This document shows positions 6,027 through 12,646 of a stretch of 12,646 nucleotides of DNA, one piece after another (within the stretch, counting starts at the first letter, position 1; the number at the start of each line of letters is the position of its first letter). Under the pieces are notes generated by a model, which ran no database searches, was not told where the DNA came from, and worked only from the letters and a program-made list of their open reading frames with translations. The stretch is taken from NCBI GenBank assembly GCA_038323655.1, contig JBBQHE010000129.1, forward strand, positions 1 through 12,646, written 5' to 3'. Both the position numbers and the translations under genes were made by a program. The DNA is from Humitalea sp038323655 (GTDB lineage: Bacteria; Pseudomonadota; Alphaproteobacteria; Acetobacterales; Acetobacteraceae).

Positions 6027-6716
6027 ATGGAACGATTGCTGCACGACCTAGCCGAGGCCAATCGCATACTCGCCCGCGAGAACATCGTCGATGACTTCGG
6101 CCATGTCGCGCTGCGCGACCCGGCCGACCCCGCCGTCTTCTGGTTGTCGCGCGCCTTGCCGCCCATCGCGGTCACGCCCGCCGACCTGCGTCGGTATGAT
6201 GCGCGGGGGGTTTGCGAAGACCCTGCGGTCGGCAGTTACAGCGAAGCGGTGCTGCATGCGCGCATTTTTGCGGCGCGCCCGGATGTGCAGGTCTGCATCC
6301 ATCATCATGCCCGCCCGCTGCTGCCCTTCTGCATGCGGGGCGCGCCACCGCTGCGCCCCGTCTTCCACACCGGCGCCATCGCGGGCTGGGACATCCCGGT
6401 CTGGGACAGCGCGCCCTTCGGCGCCGGCGGCATGCTGGTCGATACGGTGGACAAGGCCGACAGCCTGGCCGCGTGCCTGGGCCCGCATCGCGCCGCCCTG
6501 CTGCGCGCGCATGGTGCCGTGGTGGTTGGGCCGGATATCGCGACCGCGGTGATGATTGCGATCTACATGGCCGAAAACGCCGCCGTCGCGCTGTCCTGCG
6601 GCGCGCCGCTGCACCCGGTGCCCAGCCTGGGGCGTGAGGAAGCGGAGGAAACCGCGCGCCGGCTGCTGACGCCCGCCACAGTGGCGCGGGTCTGGGCCGG
6701 GCGCAGCGGCGCCTAG
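6027..6716 (+). CDS. Class II aldolase/adducin family protein
   Basis: 229 residues, usual length. Family features are DDFGHVALRD (22-31), Glu73 in SYSEAVLHARIF (candidate catalytic acid), His92/His94 in IHHHAR and His162 in RAHGAVVVG (zinc ligands). The fold acts on phosphorylated or acidic aldols (fuculose-1-P-type aldolases, HCOMODA-type decarboxylases); the substrate is unknown. ATG 6027 matches the family N-terminus; the open frame upstream is antisense to the receptor gene. The divergent spacing to the receptor is only 36 bases, so the two may share a regulator and substrate. The stop TAG lies inside CTAG (6713-6716), which also supplies the stop of the ATPase gene on the other strand. 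Confidence 0.85.
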   Translation: MERLLHDLAEANRILARENIVDDFGHVALRDPADPAVFWLSRALPPIAVTPADLRRYDARGVCEDPAVGSYSEAVLHARIFAARPDVQVCIHHHARPLLPFCMRGAPPLRPVFHTGAIAGWDIPVWDSAPFGAGGMLVDTVDKADSLAACLGPHRAALLRAHGAVVVGPDIATAVMIAIYMAENAAVALSCGAPLHPVPSLGREEAEETARRLLTPATVARVWAGRSGA

Positions 6717-7699
6717 GCCTCGCGGCCTTCCTGCACCGCGTGGCAGGCGACCAACGTGTCGTCGGCCATGATCATCTCGGGGCGCTCGGCCTTGCAGCGG
6801 GCATTGGCCAGGGCGCAGCGCGGGTGGAAGGCGCAGCCGCTGGGCGGGTTGATCGGGCTCGGTACTTCGCCACCGACCGGCACGCGCTGCCGCCCGGTCA
6901 TTTCCAGGTCCGGGATCGCTTCCATCAGCGCCCGTGTGTAGGGGTGGCGCGGGCGGCGAAACAGGGTTTCGGCGGGCGCGTTCTCGACCAGGCGGCCGAG
7001 GTACATGACGCCGATACGGTCGCTGACCTGGCGCACCACGGCCAGGTTGTGGCTGATGAAGAGGTAGGTCAGCCCGAGCCGCGCTTGGAGTTCCTTCATC
7101 AGGTTCAGGATCTGCGCCTGCACCGAGACATCCAAAGCCGAGGTCGGCTCGTCGCAGACCAGGAATTCCGGTGAGGAAGCCAGCGCGCGGGCGATGCTGA
7201 TGCGCTGACGCTGCCCGCCCGAAAACTCGTGCGGGAATTTCTGCATGTCGAGCGGAGAGAGACCCACCTGGGTCAGCGCCGCGCCGACGCGGTCCAACGC
7301 CTCCTGCCCCTGGGCGATACCGAAGGCGCGCACGGGTTCGGCCACGATGTCACGCACCCGCCAGCGTGGGTTCAGGCTGGCATAGGGATCCTGGAAGATC
7401 ATCTGCATGCGCTGCCGCTGCGCGATGATTTTCCGCGCCTGGCCGAGTTCCTGCCCGTCGAAGCGGACTTCGCCGGTGCTGGTGCGATACAGACCCACCA
7501 TGAGCCGCGCGATGGTGGATTTGCCGCAGCCGGATTCACCGACCAGCGACAGCGTCGTGCCGCGCGGGATGGTGAAGCTGACGCCATCGACCGCGCGCAG
7601 CGACCGGCGGCCTTCGCCCGCGATCAGCCGCTGCACCAGCGGGCGGGAGACATCGAAATACCGCGCGATGTCGCGCGCTTCGACAAAGGCTTCAGACAT
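6713..7699 (-). CDS. Oligopeptide/dipeptide-type ABC transporter ATP-binding protein (DppF/OppF-like)
   Basis: 328 residues. Walker A GESGCGKST (54-62), Q-loop Gln103 in IFQDP, signature FSGGQRQR (159-166), Walker B FLVCDEP (179-185, catalytic Glu184) and H-loop His217 are all intact. The C-terminal oligopeptide domain has RHPYTRALMEAIP (251-263) and four cysteines, Cys289, 295, 302 and 319 (C-x5-C-x6-C-x16-C). It is the last gene of the importer operon and overlaps the other ATPase by 8 bases. It powers uptake through the two permeases; the heterodimer with the other ATPase is inferred from family knowledge. Its stop shares the CTAG palindrome with the class II aldolase. Confidence 0.95.
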   Translation of the reverse strand: MSEAFVEARDIARYFDVSRPLVQRLIAGEGRRSLRAVDGVSFTIPRGTTLSLVGESGCGKSTIARLMVGLYRTSTGEVRFDGQELGQARKIIAQRQRMQMIFQDPYASLNPRWRVRDIVAEPVRAFGIAQGQEALDRVGAALTQVGLSPLDMQKFPHEFSGGQRQRISIARALASSPEFLVCDEPTSALDVSVQAQILNLMKELQARLGLTYLFISHNLAVVRQVSDRIGVMYLGRLVENAPAETLFRRPRHPYTRALMEAIPDLEMTGRQRVPVGGEVPSPINPPSGCAFHPRCALANARCKAERPEMIMADDTLVACHAVQEGREA

Positions 7700-8657
7700 G
7701 GTCGTAGAGCCAGCAGGCGGCGCGCGTCGGGCCGGCGTCCATCAAATCGGGGCGATCCTGCCGGCAGCGGTCGAAGACTTTCGGGCAGCGCGGGTTGTAG
7801 GCGCAGCCCTGGGGAATGGCCGTCAGCCGCGGCATGGCGCCGTCGATCTGCGCCAGGCGATCGACACGCCGGTCGAGCGGCGGGATCGAGCCCATCAGCC
7901 CCGAGGAATAGGGGTGGCGGGCATGGCGCACCACCTCCCGCACCGGGCCGATTTCGGCGATGCGCCCGGCGTACATGACGGCGACCCGGTCGGCGGTTTC
8001 GGCGATCACGCCCATGTCGTGGGTGACCAGCATCATCGCCGTGCCCTTGTCGCGCGCCAACGCCTTCAGCAGCGCGATCACCTGCGCCTGGATGGAGACG
8101 TCGAGCGCCGTGGTGGGTTCGTCGGCGACGATGAGCTTGGGCTCAGCGCATAGGGCGAGGGCGATCACGACGCGCTGCCGCATCCCGCCCGAAAACTCGT
8201 GCGGATAGGCGTCGATGCGCTGGGCGGCGGCGGGGATGCCGACCTGTTCCAGCCAGCCGATGGCGCGCTTGCGGGCTTCGGCGGGGTTCAGCGGCAGGTG
8301 GGTGGTGATGGTCTCGACCAATTGGCGGCCCACCGAATACAGCGGGTTCAGCGTGGTCAGCGGGTCCTGGAAGATCGCGCCGATCTGCCGGCCGCGGATG
8401 GCGCGCATATCGGCGTAGGGCAGGTTGTCGATGCGCCGCCCTTCCAGCAGGATTTCGCCACGGGCGATCCGGCCCGGGGGTTCCAACAGCCCGATGATCG
8501 CAGCCCCGGTCATGGATTTGCCGGCACCCGATTCGCCGACCACGCCCAGCACTTCGCCTGGCGCGATGGAGAAGGACACGTCATCCAGCGCGGTCAGGAT
8601 CCCGCGTCGCGTCGGGAATTCGACGCGCAGGTTCCGCACTTCCAGCAAGGCGGCCAT
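7692..8657 (-). CDS. Oligopeptide/dipeptide-type ABC transporter ATP-binding protein (DppD/OppD-like)
   Basis: 321 residues from ATG 8657. Walker A GESGAGKS (41-48), Q-loop Gln97, signature SGGMRQR (156-162), Walker B LIVADE (175-180) and H-loop His213 are intact. The C-terminal domain carries Cys285, 291, 298 and 315 (C-x5-C-x6-C-x16-C). The frame is open upstream to 8762, but that part is antisense-free overlap with the permease. MAALLEVRNLRVEF is the normal start, and its ATG overlaps the permease TGA by one base (TGATG), so translation is coupled. Confidence 0.95.
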   Translation of the reverse strand: MAALLEVRNLRVEFPTRRGILTALDDVSFSIAPGEVLGVVGESGAGKSMTGAAIIGLLEPPGRIARGEILLEGRRIDNLPYADMRAIRGRQIGAIFQDPLTTLNPLYSVGRQLVETITTHLPLNPAEARKRAIGWLEQVGIPAAAQRIDAYPHEFSGGMRQRVVIALALCAEPKLIVADEPTTALDVSIQAQVIALLKALARDKGTAMMLVTHDMGVIAETADRVAVMYAGRIAEIGPVREVVRHARHPYSSGLMGSIPPLDRRVDRLAQIDGAMPRLTAIPQGCAYNPRCPKVFDRCRQDRPDLMDAGPTRAACWLYDHV

Positions 8658-9562
8658 CAGCGCAGCCTCGGGTTCAGCGCATCGCGCAGCCAGTCGCCCA
8701 AGAGGTTCACCGACAGCACCAGCAGCACCAGCGCGACCCCTGGAAAGATCGTGATCCACCACTCGCCGGAAAACAGGAAGTCATTGCCGATCCTGATCAG
8801 GGTGCCGAGCGAAGGCTGGGTCGGCGGCACGCCGACCCCAAGGAAGGAGAGCGTCGCTTCCGCCAGCACCGCGAAGCCGAGGTTCAGCGTCGCGATCACC
8901 AGCACCGGCCCCATGACATTCGGCAACACGTGGGAATAGACGATCTTTGGTGCGGAGATGCCGATGATACGCGCGGCCTGGACGTATTCCTTGTTGCGCT
9001 CGACCAGCGTCGATCCGCGCACCGTGCGGGCGAATTGCGGCCAGTTGCTGATGCCGATGGCGAAGATCACGACATACAGCGCGATGTCATTGTGCACCTC
9101 GCGCGGCAGGGCCGCCCGCACCACGCCGTCAATCAGCAGGGCCACCAGGATCGAGGGAAAGGTGAGCTGGATATCGGCAATGCGCATCAGCAGCGCATCC
9201 ACCGTGCCGCCGGCATAGCCCGCGGTCAGCCCGACCAGCACGCCGAGGCTGGTGGAAAACAGCACGGCACTGATCCCGACCAGCAGCGACACCCGGGCGC
9301 CGTACATGATGGCCGAGAGCATGTCCCGCCCCTGGTCATCGGTGCCGAGGGGGTAGATCGCCTCGCCCTCGGGGTCCCAGGCCGGTGGCTTGAAGGCATC
9401 CATCAATTGCAGGCTGGCGAGGTCGAAGGGATTGTGCGGCGCGATCAACGGCGCCAGCACCGCACCCAGGATCAGCACGAGTGCGACCACCGCCGAGACG
9501 ATGGTCACCGGGTTGCGCGTGAAGGAATACCAAAGGTCGCTGTCGAAGAACTTTGCCAGCAC
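8657..9562 (-). CDS. ABC importer permease (DppC/OppC-like)
   Basis: 301 residues, GTG start at 9562. N-terminal TM about 20-41, then the periplasmic signature YPLGTDDQGRD (70-80) of the C-type permease. Further TMs lie at about 92-116, 135-150, 161-173 and 217-236, with the last at 270-290. The ATPase-contacting EAA loop is EYVQAARIIGISAPKIVYSH (192-211). LSFLGVGVPP and the tail DWLRDALNPRLR are also typical. It follows permease B with a single base between (TGA-G-GTG). It forms the transmembrane channel with the next-door permease. Confidence 0.95.
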   Translation of the reverse strand: MLAKFFDSDLWYSFTRNPVTIVSAVVALVLILGAVLAPLIAPHNPFDLASLQLMDAFKPPAWDPEGEAIYPLGTDDQGRDMLSAIMYGARVSLLVGISAVLFSTSLGVLVGLTAGYAGGTVDALLMRIADIQLTFPSILVALLIDGVVRAALPREVHNDIALYVVIFAIGISNWPQFARTVRGSTLVERNKEYVQAARIIGISAPKIVYSHVLPNVMGPVLVIATLNLGFAVLAEATLSFLGVGVPPTQPSLGTLIRIGNDFLFSGEWWITIFPGVALVLLVLSVNLLGDWLRDALNPRLR

Positions 9563-9563
9563 C

Positions 9564-10541
9564 TCAGTGGCCCCCGCCGCCGATGCGAAGCCGCGGATCG
9601 ACCGCGAAATACAGCAGGTCCACGACCAGGTTGATGGTCACGAAGACCGCCGAGATCAGCATGAGGTAAGCCGCCATCACGGGAATATCGGCCGCCCCGA
9701 CCGACTGGATGAAGAGCAGCCCCATGCCCGGCCATTGGAACACCGTCTCGGTCACGATGGCGAAGGCGATGATCGCGCCCAGTTGCAGCCCCGCGACGGT
9801 GATGACCGGCACCAGCGTGTTCTTCAGCGCATGGCCGAAGTTGATGGCGCGATCGGTCAGGCCGCGGGCGCGGGCGAATTTGATGTAGTCGGTGCGCAGC
9901 ACCTCCAGCATCTCCGCCCGCAGCAGCCGCATGATCACGGTCATCTGGAACAGCCCGAGTGTGATGGCCGGCAGGATCAGCGCCTTGAGCCCCGTCCAGG
10001 TCAGCAGCCCCGTGCTCCACCATCCCAGCCGCGTCACATCGCCCCGCCCGAAGGACGGCAGCCAGCCGAGCCAGACGGCAAAGATCAGGATCAGCAGGAT
10101 GCCGATCAGGAAGGTCGGCAAGGATACACCGATCAACGAGAAGGTCAGGAAGAACCGCGACAGCCAGGAGTTGCGGTACAGCCCGGTGTAGACCCCCATC
10201 GGCACGCCGATGGCCAGTGCCAGGAAGGCCGCGACCAGCGCCAGTTCCAGGGTCGCCGGCGCGCGTTCGATGATCAGGTCCGACACCGGCCGACCGAGGC
10301 GGTACGACAGGCCGAACTCGCCCTGCACCGCATTGCCGACGAATTTCAGGAACTGCACGAAGAATGGCTGGTCCAGCCCCAGGTCCCGCACCAGCGTCGC
10401 CCGCTGGGCTTCCGTGAAATCCTGGCCCAGCATAATGGCGATGGGGTCGCCGACATAGGCGAACATGGCGAAGGAGATGAAGGCGACCACCAGCATGACC
10501 GGTAGCGCCTGCAGCACGCGTGAGACGATGAAGGCGAACAC
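9564..10541 (-). CDS. ABC importer permease (DppB/OppB-like)
   Basis: 325 residues, GTG start at 10541. First TM about 9-30, then DPIAIMLGQDFTEAQRATLV, EFGLSYRLGRPV (75-86) and more TMs. The EAA loop is DYIKFARARGLTDRAINFGH (218-237). It ends YFAVDPRLRIGGGGH, the usual B-type permease tail. The start is set by the conserved FIVSRVLQALPVM N-terminus. A GGGGAG ribosome site lies 11 bases upstream, a long spacing. 61 bases separate it from the binding-protein gene, the only real gap in the operon. Confidence 0.95.
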   Translation of the reverse strand: MFAFIVSRVLQALPVMLVVAFISFAMFAYVGDPIAIMLGQDFTEAQRATLVRDLGLDQPFFVQFLKFVGNAVQGEFGLSYRLGRPVSDLIIERAPATLELALVAAFLALAIGVPMGVYTGLYRNSWLSRFFLTFSLIGVSLPTFLIGILLILIFAVWLGWLPSFGRGDVTRLGWWSTGLLTWTGLKALILPAITLGLFQMTVIMRLLRAEMLEVLRTDYIKFARARGLTDRAINFGHALKNTLVPVITVAGLQLGAIIAFAIVTETVFQWPGMGLLFIQSVGAADIPVMAAYLMLISAVFVTINLVVDLLYFAVDPRLRIGGGGH

Positions 10542-10590
10542 GCGTACCGCTACTCCCCGGGTTTCAGGCCTGTGTCAGCAATACGCGTGT
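10538..10590 (-). promoter_or_regulatory. Inverted repeat in the gap before the permease gene, covering its start codon
   Basis: ACACGCGTA at 10538-10546 and its exact complement TACGCGTGT at 10582-10590 (9-base arms, 35-base loop). In the minus-strand mRNA one arm contains the GTG start codon (10541-10539), and the ribosome site falls in the loop. It could lower permease translation relative to the binding protein, a ratio commonly seen in such operons. The long loop makes the pairing modest and chance is possible. Confidence 0.3.
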
Positions 10591-10602
10591 CGCCCCCGGC
10601 AA

Positions 10603-12189
10603 TCAATTGACCCGCGCCCAGCGGAAGTACGGCTGGTTGTTCGCCGCATGCGGGATGCTGATGTTGGACCGCATCGCCCAGGGGATCATCTGGTGGTGCA
10701 GCGGGATATGCGGCACGTCGTCCCGGTACAGGCGCAACGCCTCGGCGATCGTCGCCTGGCGGGCCGGGCCGGCCTCGGTCTTCATCCGCCCGATCAGCGC
10801 ATCCATCGCCGGGTTGGAATACCGGCCATAGTTCCAGATGCCATCGCCCTGCGCCCCGTTCCGCGTCGCGACCAGCGACTGGAAGGAATACAGCGCATCC
10901 AGCGTCGGCACGCCCCAGCCCAGCATATAGACCGAGGTATCGTCGCGCTGGATTTTCGCGAAGAAGGGGGCCAGCGGCATGGCATTCAGGCTGGTCCGCA
11001 CGCCGACGCGCGACCACATCGCAGCGATCGCCTGGCAGATCTGCTCGTCGTTGATGTAGCGGTTGTTGGAACAGTCCAGCGTGATCTCGAAGCCGTTGGG
11101 ATACCCCGCCTCGGTCAGCAGGGCGCGGGCGCGGGCGGCATCGAAGGGCAGGCGCACATCCTCGGCCGCGACATAGCCGTTGACCTGGGCGGGGAACAAC
11201 GTGCCCGTCGGCACCGACTGGCCGCGCATGGTGGTGCGCTGGATCGCTGTGATGTCGATCGCATGATATAGCGCCTGGCGTACCCGCAGGTCGCGGAAGG
11301 GGTTGCGCCCGCGGACGTTGCTGTAGACCAACTCGTCGCGGAAGGTATCGAAGGCCAGGAAAATGGTGCGGACCTCGGGTCCCTCCAGCACCCGGACGCC
11401 TGGGGCGGCGCGCAGGCGGGTCAGGTCCTGCAGCGGCGGGTCGAGCACGAAATCGACCTCGCCCGACAGCAGCGCGGCGACGCGGGTGGCATCCGCCGAG
11501 ACCGGGCGGAAGACGATCTCATTCACATTGCCCGGGGCGAGGCCCGCCACGGTCTCCTGCCAGCCGTACCAGTTCGGGTTGCGGGTCAGCACGGTGCGGA
11601 CATCGGGCTCACGCACCGTCAGGCGGAAGGCGCCGGTGCCATTGGCCTGGCGCACGGTCGCCATTTCCTCGCGGTTGCGGGTGTTCTGCGGCCGGGTGGC
11701 GCCGACGCGCTCGGACCAGGACCGGCTCATCATGTAGACCGAGGCGAACTTGTTGGGCAGAATCGGGTCGGGGATCTTGGTGACCACATCGACGGTGAAG
11801 TCATCGATCTTTTCGGCGCGTTCCACCGTGTCGACGAAGATGCCGTAGTTGGAGGTCGGCGCCAGGGCGCGCCCGATCGAAAACACCACGTCGTCGGCGG
11901 TGAATGTCTCGCCTTCGTGGAAGCGCACACCCTGCCGCAGCACGAAGCGCCAGCGGGTCGGCTCGACCTGGGTCCAGGACAGCGCCAGCCCCGGCGTGGG
12001 GGCGAGGTCCGCGGTGCGGGAGATCAGCGCGTCATAGATCTGCTGGGTGACCATCGTCACCGTGCCGACGTTCTGGCTGTGCGGGTCCATCGTGTTCGGA
12101 TCGCCCGATGCCGCCCAGCGGATGGTCTGTGCCTCGGCTGCCCCCGCCACCAGCAACCCCGCCAGCAGTGCCATCATGCTTTTGCGCAT
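10603..12189 (-). CDS. ABC transporter substrate-binding protein, family 5 (peptide/nickel/opine type)
   Basis: 528 residues. Sec signal peptide MRKSMMALLAGLLVAGAAEA (cleavage about 20/21), then QTIRWAASGDPNTMDPHSQN, the standard SBP_bac_5 start. WRFVLRQGVRFHEGETFTADDVVFS and NGTGAFRL are further family blocks, followed by NPNWYG and FRDLRVRQALYHAID. It is a periplasmic receptor with no lipobox, so free rather than lipid-anchored. Ligand unknown: dipeptides, oligopeptides, opines or glutathione are all possible. ATG 12189 has GGGGGA about 8 bases upstream; the frame runs open to 12624, but that part is antisense-frame to the AI-2E gene end. It is the first gene of the operon, so the promoter is probably in 12190-12248 or inside the AI-2E gene. 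Confidence 0.95.
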   Translation of the reverse strand: MRKSMMALLAGLLVAGAAEAQTIRWAASGDPNTMDPHSQNVGTVTMVTQQIYDALISRTADLAPTPGLALSWTQVEPTRWRFVLRQGVRFHEGETFTADDVVFSIGRALAPTSNYGIFVDTVERAEKIDDFTVDVVTKIPDPILPNKFASVYMMSRSWSERVGATRPQNTRNREEMATVRQANGTGAFRLTVREPDVRTVLTRNPNWYGWQETVAGLAPGNVNEIVFRPVSADATRVAALLSGEVDFVLDPPLQDLTRLRAAPGVRVLEGPEVRTIFLAFDTFRDELVYSNVRGRNPFRDLRVRQALYHAIDITAIQRTTMRGQSVPTGTLFPAQVNGYVAAEDVRLPFDAARARALLTEAGYPNGFEITLDCSNNRYINDEQICQAIAAMWSRVGVRTSLNAMPLAPFFAKIQRDDTSVYMLGWGVPTLDALYSFQSLVATRNGAQGDGIWNYGRYSNPAMDALIGRMKTEAGPARQATIAEALRLYRDDVPHIPLHHQMIPWAMRSNISIPHAANNQPYFRWARVN

Positions 12190-12248
12190 CGCCCAATCCC
12201 CCAAATGACCGCGCGGACATAAACACGGAACCGGCGCAGCGAAAGGGG
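12190..12248 (-). promoter_or_regulatory. Upstream gap of the importer operon (candidate promoter region)
   Basis: 59 bases between the AI-2E-family stop and the binding-protein ATG, containing GGGGGA as ribosome site. A short AT-rich patch (GTTTATG on the minus strand, about 12218-12224) could serve as a -10, but no good -35 at 16-18 bases is visible. Called from position only. Confidence 0.3.
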
Positions 12249-12646
12249 TTATTCGGCGCGGGGATGAGGCTTTCCGGACGCGCCTGTCCAATCGCGCAGC
12301 AGCGTGTAGCCCACCGCGAGCAAAACCGGCCCCAGGAACAGCCCCAGGAAGCCGAAGGCGAAAACCCCGCCCAGCGCCCCCAGCATGGTCAGCAGCAGCG
12401 GCAGGTCGGCCCCCCGGCTGATCAGCCAGGGCCGGATGAAGTTGTCGACCGAGGAAATGCCAAGCGCGCCATAGAGCCCCATGAAGATGCCCCAGCCGAT
12501 GCTGCCCTGGCCCAGCAGCCAGAGTGTCGCGGGGATCCAGATCAGCGGCGCCCCCACCGGCATGATGGAAATCACCCCCGTGATGATGCCGAGCAGCACC
12601 GGCTGCGGCACGCCCGCCAGCCACAGGCCGAAGGTCGTCATCAGCC
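12249..12646 (-). CDS. AI-2E family transporter, C-terminal part (partial at right edge)
   Basis: The last 131 residues of a frame that is still open at the window end; the ATG at 12641 is internal, not the start. VPQPVLLGIITGVISIMPVG is typical of the family, as are the P-x-x-LL-L re-entrant part, DNFIRPWLISRGADLPLLLT and LGLFLGPVLLAVGYTLL. Family members are about 350 residues with about 8 TMs, so roughly two thirds lie outside. Despite the family name, functions range over AI-2 export, Na+/H+ antiport and others. It reads toward the importer operon, 59 bases upstream; co-transcription is possible. Confidence 0.9.
   Translation of the reverse strand, partial: LMTTFGLWLAGVPQPVLLGIITGVISIMPVGAPLIWIPATLWLLGQGSIGWGIFMGLYGALGISSVDNFIRPWLISRGADLPLLLTMLGALGGVFAFGFLGLFLGPVLLAVGYTLLRDWTGASGKPHPRAE

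Noticed and set aside
9390..10505. 371-residue plus-strand open frame opposite the permeases
   Set aside because: Extremely His/Gln/Asp/Arg-rich, the mirror of hydrophobic permease codons; no motif.
12190..12624. 145-residue N-terminal extension of the substrate-binding protein
   Set aside because: It is the AI-2E gene read in a different frame; a clear signal peptide and ribosome site place the start at 12189.

Overview
The window is GC-rich, densely packed bacterial DNA. An MmcB-type nuclease, a YcgN-family Cys-cluster protein, a stand-alone Bug-type solute receptor and a dpp/opp-type uptake operon together suggest a soil or environmental alphaproteobacterium. Acetobacteraceae (Roseomonas-like) is my best guess; this is inference from protein families, not a database match. 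No rRNA, tRNA or CRISPR array was seen. No gene-free stretch exceeds 300 bases; the longest is about 210 bases (88-298).

Left block (1-2768). The left edge holds the 5' end of an IS5-family-like insertion sequence: a transposase start reading off the edge, with the element's terminus at 141. A perfect 39-bp copy of that terminus recurs at 2730-2768 in the same orientation. Between the two copies lie a small lipoprotein gene (+) and a three-gene operon (-) running LtrA-family membrane protein, potassium-channel-like protein, small membrane protein. This looks like an IS-bounded accessory module, and the second IS copy has been cut down to its last 39 bp.

Middle block (2769-6716). A translationally coupled minus-strand operon encodes a YcgN-family protein, a DHDPS/NAL-superfamily class I aldolase and a cupin, joined by two ATGA overlaps. 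The cupin stop codon touches the IS remnant. Divergent from this operon is mmcB (+). Its stop codon abuts the stop of a Bug/TctC-type periplasmic receptor (-), which is in turn divergent from a class II aldolase/adducin gene (+).

Right block (6713-12646). A complete peptide/nickel-type ABC importer operon on the minus strand runs substrate-binding protein, permease B, permease C, ATPase D, ATPase F, with overlapping or near-zero junctions after the first gene. Upstream, the C-terminal third of an AI-2E-family membrane protein runs off the right edge.

Taken together, the middle and right blocks look like nutrient scavenging (peptide or similar uptake, organic-acid binding, two aldolases) plus housekeeping repair. 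The left block looks like a transferred or rearranged membrane/stress module. The best candidates for something undescribed are the LtrA-channel operon between IS ends and the aldolase-cupin pair, which lacks the DHDPS arginine.
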